A stretch of 64,000 bases of DNA from Argopecten irradians (taxonomy: Eukaryota > Mollusca > Bivalvia > Pectinida > Pectinidae): NCBI RefSeq assembly GCF_041381155.1, contig NC_091134.1, forward strand, positions 38,027,338-38,091,337, written 5' to 3'. The first letter of the stretch is position 1. Each line of letters begins with the position of its first letter. The notes beneath the pieces were generated by a model that was not told where the DNA came from, searched no databases, and saw only the letters and a list, made by a program, of their open reading frames with translations. The position numbers and the translations under genes are program-made. Positions 11,101 through 22,357 of the stretch are shown in pieces.

Positions 11101-14100
11101 TTACAAAAACTGAATGCCAATGTAATTTAGAGTTCTTGAGTCAGATATGAAGAATGTCAAAAAATCAAGAAGCATTTGGCTGAAACTGTGCTTTATATCC
11201 CAGCAAAGGTATATGGCATCGTCATCCCACATTTATTTGCTTGAGCAGGAGACAAATTGATAAGAACTTGTGGAAATCATTATATATTTAAGATAGACTC
11301 GTTGATGAATATTGAATTCTTTAATTCTGTTCTCATATAATTATTGTCTTATACACCCCATAGTATTGAAAGTGAAGTATGTCCTAATTATTTTCAAAAA
11401 CACATGTATGTCTTTTGTTATCAAATGCAGCTTGTTTGACAGGTAGATAGGTGATATCAAGATATTGCAGAAAGATAATTCAAAAATTTGAAACAAACTT
11501 CAAGCTTATACTCTATGATTTGTTTTCATTCTGTTCAATCGATGACAGTTTTTAAGATTTTACATTGATGATTAGACCAAAGTTCCTGCTTGTTCCTTGT
11601 GGATCATATATACATTTTTGGTTATGGAAAAGCATGTGTTAATTTGTTAAAATTGAGCTGATGCATTAGGAACTTATGGTTCTTGGGAGTAATGGTCATT
11701 ATTTACCCAATCTGCATGTCTACTGCCCTGTTTAAAAAGGTAACTGACTATCTGATCTTAATGTAAAACAAGGAATACTTGAAATTGTAACAATGAACAT
11801 ATTCTTGAATAGTACTAGGAAAATATTTTGTACTAAAACTTAAGTCTTCTTAAAGAAATGATATTATTGTTGTCTTCCTGTTTTAGTATAAAAGCTGTGT
11901 TGTTATTAGAATTGGTCACATTTTTGAAAGATAAATATATTACCTAAAAAATAATGGTGCTCAAAGTACTTGTTTTCATTCTTTGCATGAATATATCACA
12001 ACAACATACAATATATTGTAATAGTGATTCTTCTAGAGTCATTTTAGTGACCAAAGAGCTCTGTGTATTAAGAACAATTTTGGCTACTGTGTTACTAATG
12101 ATTTTATGTACAAGTGTATAAGGGTTTTTTTTTTGGGGGGGGGGGATCATAAAACATCATGTGGTGTGGACAAAGCACATGTTATATTTATATATAATAC
12201 CTATAAGTGTTGGCAAATCCTTCTAATATATAAAATTATCATCTTGGTGTTGGCAAATCACATATAATTGTATATGTACATGTATATTTTATTAAAAGGT
12301 GTTGGCAAATCTCATGTACCATTTATATGATATATTGATGTGGGCAAAATATGTACCTGTATAACATTACCTTACATATCTTAATTGGTATTGGAAAATT
12401 ACATACATTATTATATAATATATAAGTGTTGGCAAATAACATGTAACATATATGCAGGTATAAATTTTCTGTCTTGGTGTGGACAAAATACTTAAAATAT
12501 TTTATCTAATATCTTGGCATGTATAACATTTATATGATATTCTGGTGTGGATAACTCATAATTTTGACGAGGTGATGGTTCAACTGTAGTTTTGACAATG
12601 TTCTACTTAAATAATGTGGTAAGATCATTTTTGTGCCTAATGTGAAGGAGCATGCTGGAAAGTTAATTGATTCATGGAAATCATTTATTCATTCATCTCA
12701 GCAGATAGGATTGTGCTCAAGGTTATAGGGTTACAATACATTGCAGCTGATTAAAATAGTTCCCTGATTGATCAACGACTACTGGTAAATGTTATAATCA
12801 ACTTAATAACCCAATATTTCATGTATTAATTGTCTTCATCAATGTCACTGTTGCCAAATGTGTATTTTGACGATTTCTATCATCTGTTGCAGGCATGAAG
12901 AAGTTTGAGTACCGCGGTAAGCAATGGCATGAGGAGTGTTTCTGCTGCATGGTGTGCATGCAGCCAATCAGGAACAAGAGTTTCATCCCACGTGACCAGG
13001 AAGTTGTGTGTGTTGCCTGTTACGAGGATCAGTTTGCACAGAAGTGTAGCAAATGCAGTGGGGTAAGTCAGCATAAACATATTTGTCTGAGTCTGGTATA
13101 GAGGACTTTACATATAAGTCCTGAACCAGAAATAAACTTATCTTATCTTATCAGAAATAAACTTATCTTATCTTATCTTATCTTATCTTATCTTATATTC
13201 TGTCTTTCTCATATTACACAGTTACCTCCCTTGTGGTAGGAATCAATTGTGAAGGAAATTCATACCGTTTTCTCTGAAAAGTATTAAGTTATGCTCGCAA
13301 TCACATGACGTCACAATCAATTCTTACCTGCAAGGGCAGATAATTCTGTAAATTCAAATACAAAATAGTTCTTCGGGTGAAAACTTCTAGATCAAGAGAC
13401 TGAGTGACATGTTGCTGTTTAGGTGTCAAATGTCCTATTTGTTTCTCAACTGAAGTATGAAAGGTATTTTCAATAATCAGTCTTAAACTTAATTCCTTAA
13501 TGTATGAAAATGTAGGCCCAAGTCTGTTGCCAGAATGGATAAACTTATCACTAGGACTTATTTTCAAAGGTGAAAAAGTGCAAGAGACTTAAATTCAGAA
13601 ATCCTGATAAATGGTTACAAATCGTTCTAATAAACAAATATTGGCCTGATTCAAAATTCTGAAAAAATGTAAATTTTTTATTACTACCTGAAAAATAATC
13701 AGTGCCCATATCTTATGGTTGATTTACCTCCAATGCATATGCCCCACGGTTGCTTGCTGTAGGTGATCAACAAAGGGGGTGTGGCCTACAAGAACCAGCC
13801 TTGGCACAAGGAATGCTTTACCTGTACCAACTGTAACAAGGAGTTGGCCAAGGAGAAGTTCACTTCTCGTGACGAGAAGCCATTTTGTGCTGGATGCTAT
13901 GGTGACCTCTTTGCCAAAAAGTGCTGCAGGTGCTGCGAAGCCATTACAGGTAATAACTCTATTGTAGTTTATAGGACACTAAATACAGGATTGCTGGATT
14001 TTATATAGAACTAAAATTGTAGCTCTAATGTGATTTAAGGCTTTAAAATGTGTTGCTGGCATGGTACAATCTAGTTTCACTTTGCTCTACCTCATTTATT

Positions 14101-14478
14101 GTTAAATATAGATAGTTGTGTGCTTGTCATACATTACTTCATTCAGAGGGCCATCTGCTGGATGGTATAATGCTATGAGCTACCCACATATATGTAATTA
14201 TTTAGTATCCTATTTACAATACCTTGTATAATTATAAGGGATATAACTAAAAAATTTAGTTGATGCTTTAAGTACATTGTATAACAGTAATGACACACTA
14301 AGGTACTTATCTTTTTTATTTTTATATAGGCTTTGGAGGAACTAAATTCATCTCTTTCGAGGATCGCAACTGGCACAGCGACTGTTTCGTGTGCAGCAAG
14401 TGTGAAGCGTCCATGGTTGGCCGCGGCTTCTTGATGAACGAAGGAAGTGTGCTGTGTCCTGACTGTGGCCGCAGTTAA
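5164..14478 (+). CDS. FHL2: FHL2-like four-and-a-half LIM domain protein, 3' part (4 exons)
   Basis: The coding exons are 5164-5338, 12893-13062, 13763-13949 and 14330-14478, with stop TAA at 14476-14478. Introns have GT/AG ends and the phases join (1, 0, 1), giving the last 226 residues. Exon 1 begins DLSYKDRHWHE, a hallmark of FHL LIM1. LIM2 has KSFIPRD, LIM3 has QPWHKECFTC, and LIM4 has FGGTKFISFEDRNWH and ends VLCPDCGRS. All Zn ligands visible in these exons (the HxxC, CxxC and CxxC/CxxD sets) are present. Vertebrate FHL proteins are about 280 aa, so only the half-LIM and the first zinc finger of LIM1 are missing; they should lie on upstream exons. FHL proteins are scaffolds in muscle and nucleus that bind actin-linked, integrin-linked and transcription partners. 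An alternative is a Limpet-type PET plus LIM protein, which has similar C-terminal LIMs but a different N-terminus outside this window. Confidence 0.93.
5339..12892. other. Large intron of the LIM gene
   Basis: This intron of about 7.55 kb separates the LIM1 and LIM2 exons, with donor GTAAGC at 5339 and acceptor TGTTGCAG at 12892. No embedded gene is recognisable; open frames here are under 125 codons. About 6260-6830 is strongly pyrimidine-rich on this strand and about 8120-8560 is purine-rich with degenerate repeats (AATTTAGAGATGGAGGTTAC-like). The last kilobase holds a degenerate TGTTGGCAAAT minisatellite. Confidence 0.75.
12150..12560. repeat. Degenerate minisatellite around TGTTGGCAAAT
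   Basis: A core like GTGTTGGCAAATCACATGTA recurs seven or eight times at irregular spacing of about 50-70 bp, for example near 12208, 12247, 12300, 12340 and 12426. Between cores lie AT-rich stretches such as ATATATAA. Copies are well diverged, which suggests an old array. It lies about 330 bp before the LIM2 exon. Confidence 0.65.
13136..13197. repeat. (CTTAT)n microsatellite
   Basis: Pure CTTAT/TCTTA pentamers run for about ten copies, broken once by CAGAAATAAA. The array lies 75 bp after the LIM2 exon and directly abuts the TIR element at 13197, which apparently inserted at its edge. Confidence 0.9.
13197..13365. mobile_element. TIR element (CATATTACAGAGTT family), copy 2
   Basis: The left end CATATTACACAGTTACCTCC pairs with the right segment around CAAGGGCAGATAATTCTGTA. 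It has the same layout as copies 1, 3 and 4. It contains a perfect CRE-like palindrome TGACGTCA at 13306-13313. No ORF is present. Confidence 0.7.
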
Positions 14479-16261
14479 ACAACTCTTTAATAACTCTTAC
14501 ATTAAACTGTAGGCCTGTGTCAGGTCGTAGTCGGGTGAGTTTAGGGTAGGATGCAAAACTTTCACAGCCATATCAAGGACTGAAATGTTTATATTAAAAA
14601 ATGATAAGAATACATGCAAGAATTAATGTAAAGAGATAAACACGTTCCTGCGTTGGTAGATAAAGCCAAGTGAATCATAGAATTGTGCTTGGTATTACAT
14701 CCTACCCTGAGCTCACTATAAGAACCAAGACATGCCTTTGTGTGGTTTCTGAGGAGTGTAATACATGACACTACCTACAATATGTATAATACTGTCCATT
14801 TTAGAGATTGATATTACAACTGTTGATCCTTATGTAGTCACACACCTGTTATTTATTTTTCTTTTTTTTGTGTGAGTTTTACAGTATTTAAGAAGCTGAC
14901 TTAAGAGATTGAAGTTGTACCAAATCAAATTATTTACTCTCGGATTTTATATTAATCTTGATAGCATTTTATTGTCTTCCTTTTTTATCACATTTACATG
15001 AAATTTGACCGCTATCAGTAAAATTTTAAATTACAATGAAAAGTTTTTAAAAAAATATTGTAGTTGTAGTTCATACATTTTTCAGTCATAGTGAAGTTTC
15101 ATAAAATTACATGTATGTTTTTTTCTAACATAAGAATACTATTTAAAGTGGTTTTTTTCTTTTATAGGCATTTATTTAAGCATTTATTTTAGAATAAAAT
15201 TTAGATTTCTAAATCTTTATTTTCACTTCATTGCATAAAAATACAAAAAAAAAAAAAAAAAAAAATGGATAAATAAACAAGGATGTATCCTTGGATTATG
15301 TCCTTTAACAGACACAGATAGTTAATTGAGAAATCAAATGTTACCTGCCAGAATTGTTTAATATGCATAGATGAATGTTCTTTTCCTGTAATGTTTATAA
15401 AACTCTACAAACTTTCCACTGCCAGTGCCACAGCAATATATATAATATATACTTTAAAAGAACATAGTTCTTCTGCTAGGATGTATATGCCTTAAAGAAA
15501 GTTTAATCATTATTTTATTTTCTATATGTTTTCTGAATGTGTTGGATTGTAATTTCTTCTTGATTAGTGTTAACATTGTGTGTCCATATGACATATGATG
15601 CACTTTGTTTGTTTGAAAAATGTTTGTATGGAGAATAATATCACATTATTTCAAAAGAATATATACAAGTAATATACCACATCTATCACGGAACAACCTG
15701 TACATATTTTAGATCGCTGTAAGTTACCATCAGTCTGGTCTGTTTGCTTATATATGAAGTTTTAACCACCATAGGTATAACATATAATTTACTGACATCA
15801 AAGGGAGATAACACAGATGACAGGTTATATCCTTGTATTAAGCTATTTACCCACTAAAACAAGAGTCTTCAGGCATTCCAGATATAAAAAATCATCAACT
15901 TGAGAATCGAAATTGAAGGAGAATGATGCAGATAATTAAAGTTTGTATTAATAAATCAACTTAAAACTGATGATCTGTACAGAATATTTATATGTGTAAT
16001 ATATTTGTTTTCCTGCCATGCACTGCCTTTGTGATATAATAACTTTTAATATATTCAAATTTATCATACCAACATATCCAAACTAACAAAACCTATTGTT
16101 TTTTACCAACTCTTTCAATATTAGTTTTTGGGTAATCTTGACAAAGCCATTTTTTACCCACTTTCTTTTTATTATTTTTTATGAGTAAACTAACAGAAAC
16201 TTTATTTTACTCACTTTCTCTTGTTTTGGTTTTTGTGTAACTTGCATCAGGTCCAGTTTAA

Positions 16262-16790
16262 AGCCACACTATACGTAACTATCAACAATAATTCAAGTTA
16301 AAATTCACGACCAAGATTATGTTAGTATTTGTAGATTGTAGTTAAAATTAAGAATATATTATAGAATATTCATTAATTGTTTTTTTTGATAACTTTGGTA
16401 CACGATACACTGTAAAACATCCTTCATTTTAAACTGGTCGCCATAGAAGTTTACGAGTATTGCCGACGAAAGTCGGAAAGTTCATGACCCGTTTTCGGAA
16501 GAGTTCGGACAGACGTTACTTAGTTACAGTAGTCACATGACGTTCTCATCTCGGCAAAGACGTTACATTGTCAGGGATAAACTTTGTTAGGACATAAGTG
16601 GGACTCACACCTAGCGATAGTTATATATTTATTTTGATTTTTAAAGGATAAATATTACCCGAATCATTATCGCTCATTCTTGACCTTCCGATTTAGTCAC
16701 ATGTCTATGCATGATTTACAACAGGATTTTTTTTTCAAACATTTCCTTCTAAATCAAGAAAATACGAAGAAAGATACGGATATTGGGCCT
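16262..16790. mobile_element. TTAA-flanked MITE, 529 bp
   Basis: It is flanked by TTAA on both sides (16258-16261 and 16791-16794). The left end AGCCACACTATACGTAAC is an imperfect inverted match to the right end, whose complement reads AGGCCCAATATCCGTATC. The ends resemble the AGGCCCACTACC elements at 43807 and 58981, although the interiors differ. A TTAA target is typical of piggyBac-like transposons. There is no ORF. Confidence 0.6.
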
Positions 16791-18297
16791 TTAAATAGGA
16801 TCTGATTCAATACCTTTTTATCCTGTAGATCCATGTAAGTTTGTCCTTATCTTTAATCCTACACTTGTTTCCTCCTAAACTTTAATATACATCAAACAAG
16901 TTAATTCTAAAATATTTAACCCATGAAAAAAAACCTCTTTTAACTGCTTTTGCAAAATTGTTTGTTGATGTTTAGAACTATATGTATATGCAAATTTTGA
17001 TTGTCTAAATGTTTGTTTACTGGCTGCTGCTGTTGTTAATTATCAGCTGATAATGATGTTGTTGATGTTTTTGTCGGTTTGGTATTCTTTTTGTTGATGG
17101 AATATAACAACAAAATACATTGTTGTATGTATAAATATTAATGTATAAATTTTGTTTTAGTATGCAAATAGACCATTAATTATTTGTTAATTGAAAAAAG
17201 AAATATAGATTTGATATTATAGAGCTTTTATTCTTTACAAATCCACTACAAAACAGAAGATAATTTCATGATGGAAAAAACATTTAAACACAGTAGATCA
17301 ATTGTATACAAGGCTGCCGTGGTTTGCTGTGGAAAGCCGGATTGTGGTTAAGCCATTGTTTAATATTTGTGCGATTACCTTCTGAAATTTTAAGTAATAC
17401 TAGAAAGCATGTTGAATTGTTGTTTTATTTCCAATTGTACATAAAGAGGAGTTTCATTAATATAATATTTAAGAGTCAATTAGTGACTATATGCATTAAC
17501 ATAGATAGGGTATTTATTTTTTCAATTTCATGTGTTATTTATATTTAGTTTTAATTATCATTTCATATTAGATTCTACATGTATTAAGTCGAGAGGAATG
17601 AAACACATGTTAACATGTATTTCGGAAAAGGAAAATAGTTTTAAGATATGTTGATTCAATGTTGAAATACATGCAGAATAGTGTTTAACTAGCGTTCACA
17701 ATAATGACATAGATGTTTCATTTTCGTGTATAGTCAGACGTTAAGGAATGTTATATAAATGCATGGTAATAAACACTTTAGAGTTTGTTCCTGGAGTGAC
17801 AAAGGCCAACAGTCATCTCGGTCATTTTTCTTTGTTTCATTTTCATGTGTAATGTAAATTCATTTATAGACTGCACGTCTGATAGGGATTGTCATAGATA
17901 TTACTGATTTTACTTAACTGAATCAGAAATGTTTAAGGTTTTTGGTGTCCCTAAGTTGAACATGAAAAATATGGGGCAAATGTTTGTTTATGTATAAACA
18001 CAGAGGCCGTTGTATCTAGTCTGTTTAGAGACACACAGAATCTTCCCATGTACTTTGTGACCTGTGTGACATTGATACATACAATGAGAATCTCCAAATA
18101 TATATTGTTAGTAGTCCATACTGTTCTGTGTGAACACTGTGATAATCTAGTTAATAGAGTTTAATATGTCCTAGACAGTTTCTGTCACTACATCTTGTAA
18201 TGTCAATCTTGTGTCTCCTTTAGATTGGTGAAATGGAAACTCACATCTTCGCTGTAAATTTGAATAAAATGAATAAAGAAAAAGGGAATACAAGACT

Positions 18298-18400
18298 GAC
18301 TTTATAAGAGTTACTTTCCCTTGACTTTATAAGTGTTACTTCCCCTTAACTTTATAAGGGTTACTTCCCCTTGACTTTATAAGGATTACTTCACCTTTAT
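18298..18400. repeat. 25-bp tandem repeat, 4 copies
   Basis: The unit is GACTTTATAAGGGTTACTTC followed by CCCTT. Four copies differ by one to three bases. It is a small intergenic minisatellite with no coding context. Confidence 0.9.
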
Positions 18401-20507
18401 GAAAACAAATACAAGAAGGGGGACCTTACTTAGTCTGATTTAGGTAACATATGTCAAATGTTTAAGCAGCAATGTCAAACATCTTGTCTGCCAAAAGGTG
18501 ATCACCAGTATATAACTTTTGAAAGATCAACTGAATCCAAGTGAAGACTATTTGAGATGCACCGAAAAAGGCAAATACAACTGTCTCAAAGAGAGACTAC
18601 ATGTATATGGTGTTTTATGGGAGATTGACAAGGTATTTTGTCATGAAATACAGACATGATTTGTTGACTTAAGTGACAGTTATGTTTCCATAAAGAATGT
18701 TGCCATGGAGATGTTGTTCATTGTCATGGAGATAGGGTATATCTCCTTGGAAAGGCATATTTATTTCCCAGCACAAGTTGCCATAGAAACAGAATATGCT
18801 GTGATGTTGGTAGCTTAAAGTCAGGGTCGGTTGACATGAAGATACACTAGCCCTGTGTGAGTTAATTGTCTGTGTTGGTGGTGTTTGGTCTAAACTTTAC
18901 CTAGTTAAGCATTACCTAACATACATATATGCATTACCCACCTCTAGACATGGTGGCCGTTAACTCAATAAACTATGCTTGCATATGTTACGAGTTTGTT
19001 TTGTTATTTAAGTGTTGTTCTTCCTTTATTTTGACTTCTTGTATGCAATTTATTGCTTTGAGGTGACAGTGATATGCTGGAATGCTTGGTCTTGATCGCG
19101 GGATTCTAGCTCATTTATAGTGCTATACTGTCAAAGACAGTGAAAAGCACACCCTACCTACATGAGCACATTATACTGACAATGGGCAAACCAGTTGTCC
19201 TATCGGTTTATTCTTAAGCACTTAATATTCACAAGCAGGAGAAGAAATACCTATTGATATTGATTGTAACGTATCTCAACCAGGTTCAAATGGCATTATC
19301 ACTGGAGAAAACACTTAACGGTGGACCAAAAGGGGTGGGACATTGATGTTTATCTGATGAATTTGAAATCAAAACAATATAAGAAGGTCAGAGGTCATGT
19401 TAGCTCCAAAACCAGCAGGATGCCGTTGTTTTAAATCACAGTTTAGCAACAATTTTTGTATTAAAACATTGCTGGTGATACTGGTTAACAAAATTATATA
19501 AGATTCCTAAGAACTCCATTACTGGTGTTTCAGCAAATGAAAAATAAAAACTAATCAAGTGATGAAGCTGTTAGTCCAGTAAAGATAGTGTGTTAACCCG
19601 CAACAATGTTTTCTTCGTTTTTCACACAGATCTGACCTATATAGCTATCTGCTTATTGAACAACCAGGAACTAGTCATCTCGGTTACTCACTAATCCGTC
19701 TACACTAAATATTGTGCTCTATTAAAAAGTGTAGTGGGGTTTAGACATCGTGGTTTCCCAGGGTGAGAATGATAATGCTTTAACAAATTTATGATTGTAA
19801 GTTGTGTACAGGCAATCTTGTTGCTATGGTTACTAACAATCAGTACCCTTAGATCCAACATGTCACTTGAGGAGTAATACATGTACATGAGCACAAAAAT
19901 GAGTGGGTCCCATCATAAAAAGGTGTTACATGTACGACTGTATAGAAATGGAAACGATAATGTTCAGTCCTAGCAATATTTTCAAATAAACAATGGAAAA
20001 CACATGAACGTTATTTCATCAACAAAAACACGATTTATTGCTATGTAAACTTCAGTACATCTACTTGAACACTTAGATGAAACATCACAGTAAATATGAA
20101 TCATTATATTATCACAGTATGCTTTGGTACACAATATTGAAAACAAATTGTAAGTGAATTTAAATTGTTTAATGTAAAAATTATAAAATTGTCTAACTGT
20201 AAATATAAATATATATATAGGTATATAAAAAGTATTCAATTTGTGAGTATATACATAAAGACGAAAACAAAACGTTGTTGGTTTGTTTAGTAGATCACAC
20301 ACAATTAAACCATTTTTTATCAATGTATGTATATCTAGATGGTAAAATCCATTCTGTATCCTAAATTACAAGATATGTTTGTAGTAATAATTACAACATT
20401 AATTATTATCTTTACTTAGATATAAAAAGCTAAATCATATTACATGCACCATTCATAAATAAGATTTTATATGCACGCATGCAGACAGAGTGAAGATATA
20501 TATACAA

Positions 20508-20710
20508 AATATAGAGCTTTTAAAAAAGGCAATATATACCAACTTATATAACATATACATAATATAGAGCTTTTAAAAAAGGCAATATATACCAACTTAT
20601 ATAACATATACAAAATATAGAGCTTTTCAAAAAGGCAATATATACCAACTTATATAACATATACAAAATATAGAGCTTTTCAAAAAGGCAATATATACCA
20701 ACTTATATAA
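20508..20710. repeat. 53-bp tandem repeat, about 4 copies
   Basis: The unit begins AATATAGAGCTTTTAAAAAA and continues GGCAATATATACCAACTTAT then ATAACATATACA. Copies are nearly identical (a TAAAAAA to TCAAAAA change in the last two), which points to recent amplification. It is AT-rich and intergenic. Confidence 0.93.
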
Positions 20711-21591
20711 CAATGAAACTTAACATAGAAATAAATATCAACTTCAACTAATTAAAGTATAACAACCAATTTGATAACCAAACAAATATTGCAAAGCATG
20801 TATATTAATTGTGCCATATACATTCAAATCAATTAAAAACACATCAAATTAGCGAGAAAAGTATCGAATTCACATCATTTTTCAATTAAAACAAATATTG
20901 AATTCATGTGATTGCAAATTAATAACAAAACAAAAACAATAAAACTTCAGAAAGAAAGAAATATCAATGTTAAAATAATGAAAAAATAATAAACATTAAA
21001 GTTATATGTGCCGTAACTGGGCAAAAATTTTGTCATGTTATTTTTTCTTCATTAATCTATTGAAAACCACAAGGTTTGATGAATTAAGCCGTGAAAGTCA
21101 TTCAAATGACTTCCGATGCCTTATAAATATTAGCTACAACACATACATTATGTACTGTAGAGTTGTATTTTATGCGTTAGGTATGTTTAGATGGAAAAAT
21201 ACCTGCAGAAAGCACTTTACAATTACTAATAACACTGTAAAAATGTGAAATGAAATTGTAGACCACAATCTGGCTTCATGGATTGAAAGCAGTGTAATTC
21301 TCAAAACGATGGTTACTTTTGGTAATGAATAACATATTAAAAGCTCATCTTGATTCTGGAGTATGAAAAATACGGTACATATAACTTTAACAAAACAAAT
21401 TACAAATATTTTCAACTGATTGTGACATTTACTCGGTAATGTTTTTTTAATGAAAGTAGTAGGATTTGTGTTGTACTTCTCCATACTTGTGACATAACAG
21501 CTATTACTATATACTATATAAATATTACTAAAAAATACAAACTAGATCAAATAAATTGGTTACCATCATATCAAACTCGATATTCAAAATG

Positions 21592-22300
21592 GCAATGAAC
21601 TGTTATTCAGTGTTCGTTTCTTCCCCGATGAATATTTTTGCAGTCAAACCATTTTGTCTGCTTCCTCCCCGATGAATTGTTGTTCAGTCAAGCATGTTTG
21701 TCTGTTACCCATCTAGATGAACTGTTTTGCAGTCAAGTCATTTTGTCTGCTTCCTCCCCGATGAATGCGTTTTCAGCCAAGCATGTTTGTCGGTTCCATT
21801 TCTAGATTAATTGTTTTTCAGCCAAGTATATTTTGTCGACTTCCTCCCCGCTGAATCATTTCGCAGTCAAACTATTCTGTCTGCTTCCTTCCCGATGAAT
21901 TATTTTCAGCCAAGTATGTTTTGTCTGCTTCCTCCCCGATGAATTGTTTTCAGCCAAGTATGTTTTGTCTGCTTCCTTCCCGATGAATTGTTTTGCAGTA
22001 AAGCCATTCTGTCTACTTCCTCCCTCCCCGATGAATTGTTTTTTTCAGCCAAGCATGTTTTGTCTGTCTCCCCCCCCCCCCCCCACGGATGAATTGTGAA
22101 TTGTTTCGCAATCAAGCCATTCTGTCTGCTTCCTCCCCGATGAATTGTTTTCAGCCAAGCATGTTTTGTCTGCTCCCTCCCCTCCGATTTCGCAATCAAG
22201 CTATTTTTTATTATCTCCATGATGAATAGTTTTGCAGCCATTCCATTTTGTCTGTTGTCTCCCCAATGACCAATCCATGGCCCGTACCTGTTCTTCTTGA
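21592..22300. repeat. 44-bp degenerate minisatellite at the 3' end of the IAP gene
   Basis: A unit of about 44 bp with the core GCTTCCTCCCCGATGAATTG followed by TTTTCAGCCAAGCATGTTTT recurs about 15 times with considerable divergence. It includes a C13 tract around 22071-22084. On the minus strand it begins about 60 bases after the stop of the IAP gene. A minus-strand AATAAA (22207-22212) lies inside it, so the transcript end may fall within the array. The open frame across it (about 110 codons) is a repeat artefact. Confidence 0.85.
22207..22212 (-). promoter_or_regulatory. Candidate poly-A signal of the IAP gene
   Basis: AATAAA on the minus strand, about 146 bases after the IAP stop codon. 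It is the nearest canonical hexamer seen and lies inside the minisatellite. Confidence 0.45.
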
Positions 22301-22357
22301 TGAACAGATTTTCACCCCAGACACGTTGTTACTGCACTCTCGTTAATGACCTGTTTT

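Larger units (their letters stand above)
14479..22357. other. 3' flank of LIM gene and intergenic region
   Basis: No coding exon was recognised. The LIM gene 3' UTR starts at 14479. Candidate AATAAA poly-A signals are at 15193-15198 and 15272-15277, either side of a 22-base A tract near 15246-15265. The rest is AT-rich and holds the MITE at 16262, the 25-bp array at 18298, the 53-bp array at 20508 and the 44-bp minisatellite at 21592. The two flanking genes are convergent, so both 3' ends fall here. Confidence 0.7.

Noticed and set aside
21906-22241. 111-codon minus-strand open frame
   Set aside because: It is the translated 44-bp minisatellite after the IAP stop codon; the repeats alone keep it open.
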